Position numbers and translations under genes: made by a program
Assembly: GCF_003148845.1 (NCBI RefSeq)
Contig: NZ_QGHA01000011.1
Span: 62,001 to 126,000 of the forward strand
DNA: 64,000 bases
Source of the DNA: Mucilaginibacter oryzae
GTDB taxonomy: Bacteria; Bacteroidota; Bacteroidia; Sphingobacteriales; Sphingobacteriaceae
Direction of reading: 5' to 3'
In this document: positions 17,935-26,602 of the stretch, one piece after another
How positions within the stretch are numbered: the first letter of the stretch is position 1
How the letters are laid out: the number at the start of each line of letters is the position of its first letter
Notes under the pieces: generated by a model
Told to the model about the DNA's origin: nothing
Databases searched by the model: none
Seen by the model: the letters and a program-made list of their open reading frames with translations, nothing else

Positions 17935-19329
17935 TCACATATTCATCATACCGGGCGTTATCCTCAAATAAACTTCAAAACCTACCGGCGCGCTGCCATA
18001 TAGCGGTTTTAACGCCGATGGCGAAACGTTAAGCGTTCCCTGTACGCCACCGGTTATGTTAGTACTTTTAAAACTGCCCAAAATACGGTTAACGCCAAGG
18101 GTTAAGGCATTGATGTTTAAATCAGGATTGAGCGGGAACTGCTGTTCCAGGTCGAGTTCATGAGCGTCTTTTTGTACAAACTCATACCGTTCGTAAATAG
18201 CGGTTTTGTTGAGCTGCAAGGTATTTTCAAATAAAACAGAAGGCTGTGTACGCTTATTGCCTGAATAATGGTTTTGGCCGTAAACCAAGGTAGTTGCCAC
18301 ATAGCTGTTGATACCCAACATTTTGGTGTGGATAACCGAAGCGGTAAACCTGTTTACATTTTGCTGCGGTTCGGCTTCTTCCGGGCTGTGGATCCAACCG
18401 TTGGATATTTGCATGGCCCATTCTTTGGATGGGTTGTACGATAAGCGTACCGAATACGAATCAAACCTCGCTTTATCAAAATCATAACGGTACTCATCCG
18501 GTTCGCGGCCGGTAAATACCGAGCCTTCCAGTTTTACATTCTTTACACGGAAACCCAGCGTAGCCACACCAAAAGTGATATGGGTTGCATCCTGGTAATG
18601 ATGGCTTAGGGGCGCGTCGGGGTTATTCATAGCCGATAACCGGTGCATAAATACCGGCGGCCCTAAAGCCGGTTCGCCCGGGTAACCAACCGAAAGCGAA
18701 ATATCGGCATCCTTCGCCACGCGTTGTGTGTAAGCTACGCTTAATTCGGCAAACAAATCATGCGGATGCTGTTTATCAACCAGTTTATGCCCCTGGTACG
18801 ATTCGCCGGTTTGGTACAGCAGGGGGTAACCACCTGCTCCCACCAAAAAAGGATCGAACGAGAACATGGTATTGACAGAAAACAAGCCGTTGCTGCCCAC
18901 CTTGTGCTGTGTCATGAACATGAGCCAGTTGGGCGCGTCAAACTTACTTTTTCCGCCGCGTTTGCCGCTGTTAAATAAGTCCTGGTTATTATAGCGGGCA
19001 AAGAAACTGCCATGCACCATACTCATCCATTTTTTGCCATGAATCATATAACCGTATATCGGCGTTTCGTCGGGCACCCATGATGTTCCGGAGCCATCGC
19101 GGTTCATGGGTAAATCACGCGAAAATTGGCTGGTCATCATTAGGTGATGGTGCGTGGTGGTATCCATTTTCATATCGCCCATATCCATACCATCCATCAT
19201 CATGGGTTTGGTGCTTTTCATGTTCATCTTTTTCTTCGCGCTATCAGTCATGTTCATTTCATGATGATGCTGGGCCAGGGCCGCCGTGCTTATCAAAAAC
19301 AGGGCGACCAGTAAAATATGTTTTTTCAT
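17935..19329 (-). CDS. Met/His-rich outer-membrane protein of a copper operon
   Basis: 464 aa with a signal peptide (MKKHILLVALFLISTAALAQ). The next 55 residues are crowded with Met and His (HHHEMN, MKSTKPMMMDGMDMGDMKMD, HHHLMM), a design typical of copper-binding tails. The rest is beta-rich with many aromatic strand ends, like an outer-membrane barrel. It is the last gene of a four-gene minus-strand set that includes a CxxC copper protein and an HYC-CC-PP protein. The inferred role is copper handling at the outer membrane, similar in principle to CopB. Confidence 0.75.
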   Translation of the reverse strand: MKKHILLVALFLISTAALAQHHHEMNMTDSAKKKMNMKSTKPMMMDGMDMGDMKMDTTTHHHLMMTSQFSRDLPMNRDGSGTSWVPDETPIYGYMIHGKKWMSMVHGSFFARYNNQDLFNSGKRGGKSKFDAPNWLMFMTQHKVGSNGLFSVNTMFSFDPFLVGAGGYPLLYQTGESYQGHKLVDKQHPHDLFAELSVAYTQRVAKDADISLSVGYPGEPALGPPVFMHRLSAMNNPDAPLSHHYQDATHITFGVATLGFRVKNVKLEGSVFTGREPDEYRYDFDKARFDSYSVRLSYNPSKEWAMQISNGWIHSPEEAEPQQNVNRFTASVIHTKMLGINSYVATTLVYGQNHYSGNKRTQPSVLFENTLQLNKTAIYERYEFVQKDAHELDLEQQFPLNPDLNINALTLGVNRILGSFKSTNITGGVQGTLNVSPSALKPLYGSAPVGFEVYLRITPGMMNM

Positions 19330-19344
19330 GAGTAGTTGGTAGCG

Positions 19345-20145
19345 TTAAAGATTAAATAAATTGTACTCCAGCCTGATGAGATACATGTTTTGAGTATTGC
19401 GTTCCATATCATTATAAATAGGGGTACGGTACGAAAAATCGAGCCGGAAAGTACTGTTGAATATAAACTGTATGGCGGGAGCAACGTCAAGGTAGCTTTG
19501 GCCTTTGCCCGGATTGGCTTTACCCAGCAACTCCACATACAGGTTAAGATTGGTTTGGCTGTAGTCGCGGTATTTGCGTGGCAGCAATAAATACCCGCCT
19601 GATAAGGTGTAGGCCGCCGCGTTACGCGCCTGGCCAACCGGCAAATCGTATCCTCCCCGGTTAGCAAAGGCACGTAAATAACTTACCGAACCCGAAAGGG
19701 CCAGCTTATGCAAAAGCTGTGTAAACACCAAACCGCTTTGCAAACCGCTGTTATCACCTTCAAGGGTAATCTCCTGATTAACTATAGGGTTATCGATACT
19801 TGAAAATTTGGCAAACACGGCCCCCCTAAAGTGCTGCTGCACGGTATCGACAGATAAAAAACGGAGTTTTGCATACACGCTGCCCCCTTCAAAATGCTGC
19901 CCGCTGCTGTAGTAGTTGGATGTGTACAACGAACCATGTACCATCACCGAGCGGCTAAGGCCGTACATGCCCTCAAAAGTGCTGCGGTTTTTAAAATCGG
20001 GTTTAAAGTAGCCCTGGTTTTCAAGGCGCAGACCTAACGAGTTGGTTGCCATGTTGCTGGCAGGCTCGGTATTTACATATAACTCCTGCGCAAACAAGGG
20101 GCAGGCCATTGCCGTAAGGCAAACAGCCAGTAATATGCTCTTCAT
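19345..20145 (-). CDS. Outer-membrane protein of the copper operon
   Basis: 266 aa with a signal peptide (MKSILLAVCLTAMACPLFAQ), then a sequence of alternating hydrophobic and polar strands that ends in an aromatic/aliphatic residue (YLIRLEYNLFNL), the usual signature of a barrel protein. It sits 15 bases upstream of the Met/His-rich gene and 28 bases downstream of the HMA gene, so it is co-transcribed. No catalytic motif is visible; a pore or structural role is likely. Confidence 0.7.
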   Translation of the reverse strand: MKSILLAVCLTAMACPLFAQELYVNTEPASNMATNSLGLRLENQGYFKPDFKNRSTFEGMYGLSRSVMVHGSLYTSNYYSSGQHFEGGSVYAKLRFLSVDTVQQHFRGAVFAKFSSIDNPIVNQEITLEGDNSGLQSGLVFTQLLHKLALSGSVSYLRAFANRGGYDLPVGQARNAAAYTLSGGYLLLPRKYRDYSQTNLNLYVELLGKANPGKGQSYLDVAPAIQFIFNSTFRLDFSYRTPIYNDMERNTQNMYLIRLEYNLFNL

Positions 20146-20173
20146 AAAAATTAAAGTTTAAGATGAAGAGCCC

Positions 20174-20674
20174 TTAAATAGCTAAGTGATAAACCCTGCC
20201 GCTTGCTGGCGCGGCATCGGTAACCTGGCCGAGATATTTTTTAGATACCGATTTTGGCGCGAAACCATTATCAACCACCGTAACATTAACATCGCCGGTA
20301 AATGATTTATCGCCCGCGTTAAGCAGGTGATAGGTATCGCCCCCGTAGGTAAACTTGCTTTCGGCTACTTTGGTATTGGCAAAATTGTAAGTGGCCTTTA
20401 AACTGTTAACCGAAAAGCCTGATCCCTGCACTTTTTTACTGATCTGCTCAAAATTTACCGGAACGTCATTTTTAAAAGTGAGGATATAAGTATTGCGGAT
20501 TAAATCGGTTTTAATTTCGCCGATAAAAGGAAGCGTACGCAGCGCTTTTTCGGTTGATTTAGCGCAAAGGGCACAGGTTAAACCGCTAACCTGTAATTCG
20601 GCTTTGGTGAATTGCGCTTTTGCCGCTGTTACCGACAGCGCGAATATGATGATGAATATTTTAAGGGTTTTCAT
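20174..20674 (-). CDS. Exported heavy-metal-associated (HMA) protein
   Basis: 166 aa with a signal peptide (MKTLKIFIIIFALSVTAAKAQ). Residues about 22-90 form a ferredoxin-like HMA fold with the metal-binding loop SGLTCALCAKS (CxxC). The remaining 75 residues are not recognised. Because it is exported, it would bind Cu(I) or a related soft metal in the periplasm, unlike cytosolic CopZ. Neighbour genes (Met/His-rich barrel, HYC-CC-PP) support copper. Its own function is inferred from these. Confidence 0.82.
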   Translation of the reverse strand: MKTLKIFIIIFALSVTAAKAQFTKAELQVSGLTCALCAKSTEKALRTLPFIGEIKTDLIRNTYILTFKNDVPVNFEQISKKVQGSGFSVNSLKATYNFANTKVAESKFTYGGDTYHLLNAGDKSFTGDVNVTVVDNGFAPKSVSKKYLGQVTDAAPASGRVYHLAI

Positions 20675-20746
20675 GTTGATCTTTTTGAATTAATTGTTTG
20701 AAAATAAACTGCTGATAGGGTTTACTGTGTTAAAACAATTAAAAGA

Positions 20747-21136
20747 TCAGATACGAAAGATGCAATTTTTAATGAAGGTGGCAATGCGCTGCACCGGCGG
20801 ATCCGGCGGGCCCCGGTCATAAAACCTATCCGAAACCGATATTGGCAATGCCGGGAAAAGACTGCTTAAGGATAAATGGGGTAACTCAAAGCCAAATACT
20901 TTAGCGAGGAAAGAGGTAGCTTCGGCCTGGTGAGCGTCTTTTACCTTTACTTCCAACTGCTTGTCTTTACAGCATTTCATTTTACCGGCGGCTTTATCCA
21001 TACCGCAGTTAACCGCCGGCGAATCTATCTTCACCGAAGCCACATAATCCCCGCAGATATGAAAGTTAAGCGCAAAGCCCAATACTGTAACGATGTACAG
21101 CATAGTGAGCAATATAGCGCCGGTCTTTTTTACCAT
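20747..21136 (-). CDS. HYC-CC-PP family copper-associated protein
   Basis: 129 aa with an N-terminal membrane segment (GAILLTMLYIVTVLGFALN). Motifs in order: FHICGD with His and Cys, MKCCKDK with a CC pair, and DRGPPDPP near the end. These are the hallmarks of the small HYC-CC-PP proteins found beside metal genes in Bacteroidota. It is the first gene of the copper operon. A clear promoter ends four bases before its ATG, so the message may start at or next to the start codon. Confidence 0.8.
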   Translation of the reverse strand: MVKKTGAILLTMLYIVTVLGFALNFHICGDYVASVKIDSPAVNCGMDKAAGKMKCCKDKQLEVKVKDAHQAEATSFLAKVFGFELPHLSLSSLFPALPISVSDRFYDRGPPDPPVQRIATFIKNCIFRI

Positions 21137-21140
21137 ATAA

Positions 21141-21171
21141 CAAAAGTAAGCGATTAACTTATTGATTGCAA
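21141..21171 (-). promoter_or_regulatory. Promoter of the copper operon
   Basis: On the minus strand TTG (21169-21171) and a perfect -7 box TACTTTTG (21141-21148) are 20 bases apart. Only four bases (TTAT) separate the -7 box from the ATG at 21136, which predicts a leaderless or nearly leaderless mRNA. Confidence 0.75.
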
Positions 21172-21234
21172 GTGGATTTTATTGGGCGCGGAAGGATGTT
21201 ATTAATAAAAGGTTAAAATCGCATATGCTCACAC

Positions 21235-21266
21235 AAAAAATCCCCGGCCTTGCGCCGGGGATTTTT
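21235..21266 (-). terminator. Terminator after the OmpA-family gene
   Basis: An 8-bp G/C-rich stem, TCCCCGGC (21241-21248) with GCCGGGGA (21254-21261), has a 5-base loop, A-residues on one side and T-residues on the other. It can act in both directions, but it is best placed for the minus-strand ompA gene ending at 21295. Confidence 0.85.
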
Positions 21267-21294
21267 AAAACTATTAACTGATCTTATTAATCTT

Positions 21295-21975
21295 TTATTG
21301 AGCCTGCTGTTTGGCCTGCTCTTTCATTTTATCGTTAGCCACAATGGTAATTTCCACACGGCGGTTTTGCGCGCGGCCATCGGCGGTGCTGTTATCGGCA
21401 ATCGGTTCGCTTTCGCCTTTACCGGTTACTGTCATACGAGATGAAGCTACATTACCTGCCATTAGATATGACTTAACAGCTTCGGCGCGTTTTACAGATA
21501 ATGTCTGGTTATAACTTTCTGACCCGGTGTTATCAGTATGGCCGATGATGGTTATGTTGGTTTCCGGATTTTTTTGCAATGAAGCTGCCAGGTTTTGCAG
21601 GTTGGTTTGCGCTGCTGGTTTCAGGTCAGATTTATTGGTATCAAACAAAATACCCGAGTCAAATTTCACCAAAATACCCTCGCCTTCGCGGGTTACTGTA
21701 GCGCCCGGAACGGTTTGTTTAATTTCGGCAGCCTGCCTGTCCATATTACGACCGATAAAAGCACCTGCGCTACCGCCAACCGCGCCACCAATAATAGCGC
21801 CCAAAGCGGTATTACCTGCGGCTTTACCAATAAATGCACCTACGGTACCACCGGCACCAGCGCCAATGGCCGCACCTTTTTGAGTTTTAGTAAGTGAATT
21901 ACATCCGGAGCCTAATAATCCTGTAGTAGCCAACGCTACACCAAGGGTAGCTATTTTTATCTTTAGCGTTCTCAT
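21295..21975 (-). CDS. OmpA-family lipoprotein with glycine-zipper region
   Basis: 226 aa. A lipobox LLGSGC (Cys about residue 25) marks it as a lipoprotein. Residues about 35-80 form a glycine-zipper (GAAIGAGAGGTVGAFIGKAA, then GGAVGGSAGAFIG). The C-terminal OmpA domain has IIGHTDNTGSESYNQTLSVK and the peptidoglycan-binding NRRVEI segment. This is the YiaD/Pal-like type that ties the outer membrane to the cell wall. It stands alone, with its own terminator. Confidence 0.9.
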   Translation of the reverse strand: MRTLKIKIATLGVALATTGLLGSGCNSLTKTQKGAAIGAGAGGTVGAFIGKAAGNTALGAIIGGAVGGSAGAFIGRNMDRQAAEIKQTVPGATVTREGEGILVKFDSGILFDTNKSDLKPAAQTNLQNLAASLQKNPETNITIIGHTDNTGSESYNQTLSVKRAEAVKSYLMAGNVASSRMTVTGKGESEPIADNSTADGRAQNRRVEITIVANDKMKEQAKQQAQ

Positions 21976-22229
21976 TGTACTTGTATAAATGTTTTACACA
22001 ACAACCGTTACAAAGCAGATGCCAAAGCCATGGTATGGCATTATTGTAAATCAGCAATGATAAATATGCACTTGTTTACATGTTATGCAATAATTTGCTA
22101 ATTATTAGTAAAGTAAATATCAATAAAGTAAAAAGCATTTTTACGTTGCGCTACTAACCGACCGGTTTTTAGTACAGTTTTAACAGTAATATTGCTGGTA
22201 CAGGGCAATTTGACAGGCGGGCCAACGTT

Positions 22230-23564
22230 TTATTGCACTATGATCAGGGTGCCCGGTAAGATTAATTTAAAAGTAGTGCCCACGCCTTTTTCGGAAATGA
22301 CGTCGATTTCGATATCATGAAACAGGGCGATCGATTTTACAATGGGCAAGCCAAGGCCGAAACTATCCTGCTGCAGGGCCTGCCTTAATTTTTTAAAGCG
22401 GTTAAAAATGAGCGGTATAACATCCGCTTCAATGCCTATGCCTGTATCGGTTACGCTGATCACATATTTATCATGTACCTGTACGCCGGTTATGTTAATG
22501 TTTCCTCCCTGGTTGTTATATTTAATAGCGTTATTGACGAGGTTAAAAAACAGGTTAAACAGCAAAAACTTATTGATATTGACAAATTGCCAGTTAACAG
22601 GTACCGTCATTTCATAACTGATATCTTTATCCTGCAGGCGGATGGAGATCTCATCATAAACATCCTGCAATAACCCGGCAACCGATGCGGTGTCTTCTTT
22701 TAAAAACTGATCGTTTTCAATCTGCGAGATCAGGAGCAGGGTTTTGGTGATGCTTTTAAGACGGTTTAAAATCCGCTGCATTTCCAGCAGGCGCGTTTTC
22801 ACATCATCATTAATATCCTCCTCCTCAAACATGTTTTCAATTTTTGATTGCAGGATGGATATCGGTGTCATCAGTTCGTGCGAGGCGTTAGATATAAATT
22901 CCCGCTCTTTATGAAATTTATCAGCAATGGTTTCAATCATGTTATGGATGCTGATATCCAGGTGCTCAAAATCGGATGTGGTGGTGCGCACTTTACGGTA
23001 CGAATTAAAATTCGGGAATTTTTGCCCAACCAGTTTTGTTTTAATAATAAGCCGAAGCGGTTTTAACACATACGTTGAATAAACCTGGTCGGCCAGTACG
23101 GTAAGCAAAATCATGCCCAGCAAAACCTGGAAGGCGATATTTTGCAGCGGCGCGCTGGTTTCGTCGAGCGTATCAACGCTTTTGCCTATTTCCAGCAGGT
23201 AGTTTTTGTTTTTTATTTTGAAGGTATGGCTTAAAATACGGTACTCCAGGGTATCTCCTTCGCTAAAAAGACGCTTTCCGCGTTTAATGGTATCTAAATA
23301 ATAATCAGGGTCAACCTCATCCAAACTAATGTATTCTTCCTTAAGCGGCAGGTAGCTGCCATAGGCCTCACCGTTTTCAATGTAGGTTTCAATACCCCGG
23401 CTTTTTACTATTTGTAGCAGCTTGTTTTTTTGTTTGATAAGCTGGCTGTCAACATAATTACGGCTGATGTTTTTAATCAATACAGGTAACAGCAATACAA
23501 ACAGTATCACGATCACCAGTTTGGATATGGCGTTAAAAAGCGTAAGTTTTGTTCCTAATTTCAA
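22230..23564 (-). CDS. Sensor histidine kinase of an OmpR-type two-component system
   Basis: 444 aa with two membrane segments (about residues 13-32 and 146-168) around a 115-residue periplasmic sensor. The H-box is NASHELMTPIS, the N-box NLVNNAIKYN, G1 is DTGIGIEAD and G2 is FGLGLPIVKS. The gene starts four bases after the response regulator, so both are expressed together. The signal is unknown; the operon's outer-membrane and small basic secreted proteins may be part of the sensing pathway or its targets. Confidence 0.93.
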   Translation of the reverse strand: MKLGTKLTLFNAISKLVIVILFVLLLPVLIKNISRNYVDSQLIKQKNKLLQIVKSRGIETYIENGEAYGSYLPLKEEYISLDEVDPDYYLDTIKRGKRLFSEGDTLEYRILSHTFKIKNKNYLLEIGKSVDTLDETSAPLQNIAFQVLLGMILLTVLADQVYSTYVLKPLRLIIKTKLVGQKFPNFNSYRKVRTTTSDFEHLDISIHNMIETIADKFHKEREFISNASHELMTPISILQSKIENMFEEEDINDDVKTRLLEMQRILNRLKSITKTLLLISQIENDQFLKEDTASVAGLLQDVYDEISIRLQDKDISYEMTVPVNWQFVNINKFLLFNLFFNLVNNAIKYNNQGGNINITGVQVHDKYVISVTDTGIGIEADVIPLIFNRFKKLRQALQQDSFGLGLPIVKSIALFHDIEIDVISEKGVGTTFKLILPGTLIIVQ

Positions 23565-23568
23565 ATAC

Positions 23569-24252
23569 TCAGGCGTTGATCTTTATTTTATAGCCCAGCC
23601 CGCGTACCGTTTCCAGCCAATCGGGCGGGGCAAAGGCATTTAATTTTTTGCGGATATTTTTTATATGGGCGTCTATATAATTGCTATCGTAATCATTAAT
23701 TACAACGCTGCCCCAAATATGTTCGCTTAGCTGCATACGGGTAAGCGTACGGTTTTTATGCAAAATTAAATAGGCAATCAAGTCAAATTCCTTTTTGGTG
23801 ATGGTATTGATAACGCTGTTATAGTACGATATGGTACGTGCCGTTAAATCAATCAGGAAGCCGCCCAATTCAACAATGTTATTTTTAACCCCAAACTTAC
23901 GGCGCACAATAGCTTGCATACGGCTTTGCAATTCCAATAATGAAAACGGTTTGGGCAGGTAATCGTCCGCCCCAAGGTCAAGGCCTTTTATACGGTCGTT
24001 AATTTCGGCGCGCGCTGTAAGGATGATGCAGGCCGCCTCTGGATCGTGCTTCTTAGCTTCCCTAAGCAGGTCAAGCCCGTCGTAATCGGGCAGGCCCAGG
24101 TCTATCAATATAAAATCGTACAGGCTGGTAGCAATTTTTTCGGAGGCCGAGATGCCGTCGAAACAAACCTCGCAAACATAATTATAGTTAGTGAGGAAAA
24201 TTTCCAGTTCGCGGGCCAGCGCGGTTTCGTCTTCTATTATTAAAACATTCAT
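23569..24252 (-). CDS. OmpR/PhoB-family response regulator
   Basis: 227 aa. The receiver has the acidic pair in IIEDE, the phospho-acceptor in FILIDLGLPDYDG (Asp about residue 52) and the Lys in DYLPKPF. The C-terminal winged helix carries LTRMQLSEHIWG and VRGLGYKI, the usual ending. It lies between the outer-membrane gene (two bases) and the kinase (four bases). Confidence 0.95.
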   Translation of the reverse strand: MNVLIIEDETALARELEIFLTNYNYVCEVCFDGISASEKIATSLYDFILIDLGLPDYDGLDLLREAKKHDPEAACIILTARAEINDRIKGLDLGADDYLPKPFSLLELQSRMQAIVRRKFGVKNNIVELGGFLIDLTARTISYYNSVINTITKKEFDLIAYLILHKNRTLTRMQLSEHIWGSVVINDYDSNYIDAHIKNIRKKLNAFAPPDWLETVRGLGYKIKINA

Positions 24253-24254
24253 AC

Positions 24255-25127
24255 CTAATAAAAAACGTAGTAAAAGGTTAGGTTATAAAATGATTCGCGG
24301 CGGTTAAGCAACACGCCCTCCACGTTAACCGGGATAGAGTACTTGTACGAAAACTCGAAGGTGTAATGCGGCCGGTTATAAGCCACAGGTATTTTAAAGC
24401 TGTAATTAAGCATATTAAACCTGCGGTTGCGGGCGGCATACCTCGGGTCGAAGTGAGCCGCGATATTACTGGCCTCATCCCTGAAGTTATGATCGAGCGA
24501 GTAACGCTGCACAAAGTTTTGCGTACCTAAGATGAAATTGACAGCAGGGTTAAACGAAAGATAGTCCTGGTCATCAAAAATACTCCAGCTGCTTTCCCAG
24601 TATTTGGAGTGGCTTACGGTGACAAAAAAATCGTTCGATTTACCGAAAAGATAATCAAGTACAACGCTCGATTTAAGGTATTTCCAATCGTATGAGTTTT
24701 TGAAATTGATATCGTTTGACGAGGCCGATTTGATAACCTTTGCCGCATCCCTGGCAAAAAAGAACCGCGTATAACTGGCCGAGCCCGAAAACGCTTTCGA
24801 AAACTTATAAAAATAGCCGCCGCCCACATCAACCTCATCAACCGGGGCGTAACCCAAAACCTTAAATGCCGAACTGTACAGAAATAAGCCCGATTTGGTA
24901 TTGTAAATCAAATCGGCAGTAACAAAAGGATATTTAACCGGACCGGTACGCCCAAAGAAAAGCACATCGCTGCCGTAACTTACCCCGGCAGATACCGAGC
25001 GTTTACGGATAATGGTATCAGAATCGGCTGTTAATTGATGCTTCGCTATTACAAAACCCAGGTTGGCAGGAGCACTGAAAGCAGTACCGCCGACAACTAT
25101 CAATAAAAGCAAGCAAATATATTTCAT
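24255..25127 (-). CDS. Outer-membrane barrel-like protein in a two-component operon
   Basis: 290 aa from ATG 25127, chosen because it gives a signal peptide (MKYICLLLLIVVGGTAFSAP); the longer frame to 25247 adds 40 non-signal residues that overlap the upstream gene. The mature part is beta-rich, with aromatic strands and an ending YNLTFYYVFY like a barrel protein. I do not recognise a family. It is placed between the small secreted basic gene and the response regulator with tiny gaps, suggesting shared expression with the sensor system. Confidence 0.75.
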   Translation of the reverse strand: MKYICLLLLIVVGGTAFSAPANLGFVIAKHQLTADSDTIIRKRSVSAGVSYGSDVLFFGRTGPVKYPFVTADLIYNTKSGLFLYSSAFKVLGYAPVDEVDVGGGYFYKFSKAFSGSASYTRFFFARDAAKVIKSASSNDINFKNSYDWKYLKSSVVLDYLFGKSNDFFVTVSHSKYWESSWSIFDDQDYLSFNPAVNFILGTQNFVQRYSLDHNFRDEASNIAAHFDPRYAARNRRFNMLNYSFKIPVAYNRPHYTFEFSYKYSIPVNVEGVLLNRRESFYNLTFYYVFY

Positions 25128-25143
25128 CAATATGGTAGATTGT

Positions 25144-25488
25144 TTAATTGCCATTTCTCCTCGGTATTTCGGGCGGACGCTCCATCCCTTCGGGGCGGCG
25201 CTGCCTTTTTGGTTTAGGTTTGGGCGGCGTGGCGGCATCGTCATCAACCGTGGCTGGTTTGGCCTGTTTTTTAGCCTTGGCTATCTCCTTAATTTTCTTC
25301 CTTTCCTCCTCCTGCTGTTTTTTTGTTTTGTTGGTGGTATCGGCCAAAGTTTTTGGATACAACGCCGTAACCGGTATTTTGTTACCCGCCGAAACGGTTA
25401 ACGGAATATCTTTAACGTTTGCGCTGGCGAATGATATACGTGGTGCAAATATCAATAACAATACAATATACGCAAACCACTTTATCAT
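25144..25488 (-). CDS. Small basic secreted protein, first gene of the sensor operon
   Basis: 114 aa with a signal peptide (MIKWFAYIVLLLIFAPRISFA). The mature part is strongly basic and proline-rich, with KTKKQQEEERKKIKEIAKAK and then PPKPKPKRQRRPEG. Such a chain is likely disordered. Its stop lies 16 bases before the outer-membrane gene's start. No family is recognised; a cell-wall or outer-membrane-associated role is possible. The same DNA has a long open frame on the other strand, but the signal peptide and operon position favour this one. Confidence 0.65.
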   Translation of the reverse strand: MIKWFAYIVLLLIFAPRISFASANVKDIPLTVSAGNKIPVTALYPKTLADTTNKTKKQQEEERKKIKEIAKAKKQAKPATVDDDAATPPKPKPKRQRRPEGMERPPEIPRRNGN

Positions 25489-25672
25489 TGAGGAGAAGAA
25501 AAGCTTAAAAATATTTTCAAATTTCGACCAAATTAAACTTTATTGCAAAAAGCTGACAGAGGCGTTAAATAAAAAATCAGTTACACCGGCACTAACCGTA
25601 CCCATGTAACTGAGGCAAAAAAATCTTAATTATGATGTAGGTTTAATAATATCTGATTGAGTTGAGCTATAC

Positions 25673-26602
25673 TTACAGGCTTATATCCTTTGAAGTATAA
25701 ACACGGCTCTGGTCATCTATAATAATACAGCCAACCTGGTTAAGCTGGTTGATCAGGTATAAGCCCGCGTTAACGCCCATGCTTAAGATGGGTGTCGCCA
25801 TGGCGTCGGCAAATTCGGCAGTGGGGCTTAGCATGCTTACGCTGCTGATTCCGCTAACCGGGAAACCCTTTTTAGGGTTAAGCACGTTAACAAATTTTTT
25901 GTTACTGATGCTGGCATATTTTTCGGCATTAACCGAGGTAGCGAAAGCCATGTTGCTGATCTCCAGATCGGCAAACGGTTGTTTAGCCTGCCCTGGGTCT
26001 GCATCGGCTACTGTCCATGGCATTGCGCCTGGTTGTAAGCCCCAGGTTAGCAGGTCGCCGCCTACATTAATTACACCGCTGTCAACGCCATTCATCTGTA
26101 AAACATATTTGGCCCTGTCGGCAGCGTAGCCTTTACCATTGGCGCCAAAACCAATCCGCATGTTGGCTTGTTTTAAAAAAACCGTTTGGTTTGCCGCGTC
26201 AAGTACAATGCTTTTATAGCTGGCCAAAGTTTTGGTTTGCTGCGTTGCCTTAACGGTTACATCGCCGTGATCTTCATTTTTATCGGTAAGATAAGTGATA
26301 TCAAAAGAACCGTAGGTAAGTTCTGAAATCTGTACCGCACGGCTGATGAGCCTGAAGGTTTCACCATCGGCTTTTACCGGCGCTATGCCTGCATTGCGGT
26401 TAATCTGGTTGATGCTGCTATCATCGCTAAACGCCGAAAGAAGTTTCTCAACGCGGTTTATTTCATCAACGGCAAGGTCAATTTGCTCATCGGCCAGCAG
26501 CGGGTTATTACCCACTACACTAATTTCAAATTTATCCCCCATTAAACGCACCGAACGCCTGTAGGTGGTTAAATTATCGGTTAAAGTTTTTATAGCCAGC
26601 AT
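25673..26602 (-). CDS. apbE: ApbE-type FAD:protein FMN transferase
   Basis: 309 aa. ApbE moves FMN from FAD onto a Thr of a target flavoprotein, as in NQR and RNF. Family motifs: RSVRLMGDKFEISVVG at the start, VEKLLSAFSDDSSINQINRNAG, IGFGANGKGYAADRA for nucleotide binding, INVGGDLLTWG, and the metal-site stretch VLSP-like SMLSPTAEFADAMATPILSM. No signal peptide or lipobox is visible, unlike the common exported ApbE. No target flavoprotein gene is nearby. Confidence 0.88.
   Translation of the reverse strand: MLAIKTLTDNLTTYRRSVRLMGDKFEISVVGNNPLLADEQIDLAVDEINRVEKLLSAFSDDSSINQINRNAGIAPVKADGETFRLISRAVQISELTYGSFDITYLTDKNEDHGDVTVKATQQTKTLASYKSIVLDAANQTVFLKQANMRIGFGANGKGYAADRAKYVLQMNGVDSGVINVGGDLLTWGLQPGAMPWTVADADPGQAKQPFADLEISNMAFATSVNAEKYASISNKKFVNVLNPKKGFPVSGISSVSMLSPTAEFADAMATPILSMGVNAGLYLINQLNQVGCIIIDDQSRVYTSKDISL

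Noticed and set aside
21527..21883. Plus-strand frame opposite ompA
   Set aside because: It is the antisense of a glycine-zipper region, which produces Ala/Pro-rich open frames by composition.
25148..25609. Plus-strand 153-residue open frame opposite the small basic gene
   Set aside because: The minus-strand gene has a proper signal peptide and operon position; the plus frame looks like its antisense.
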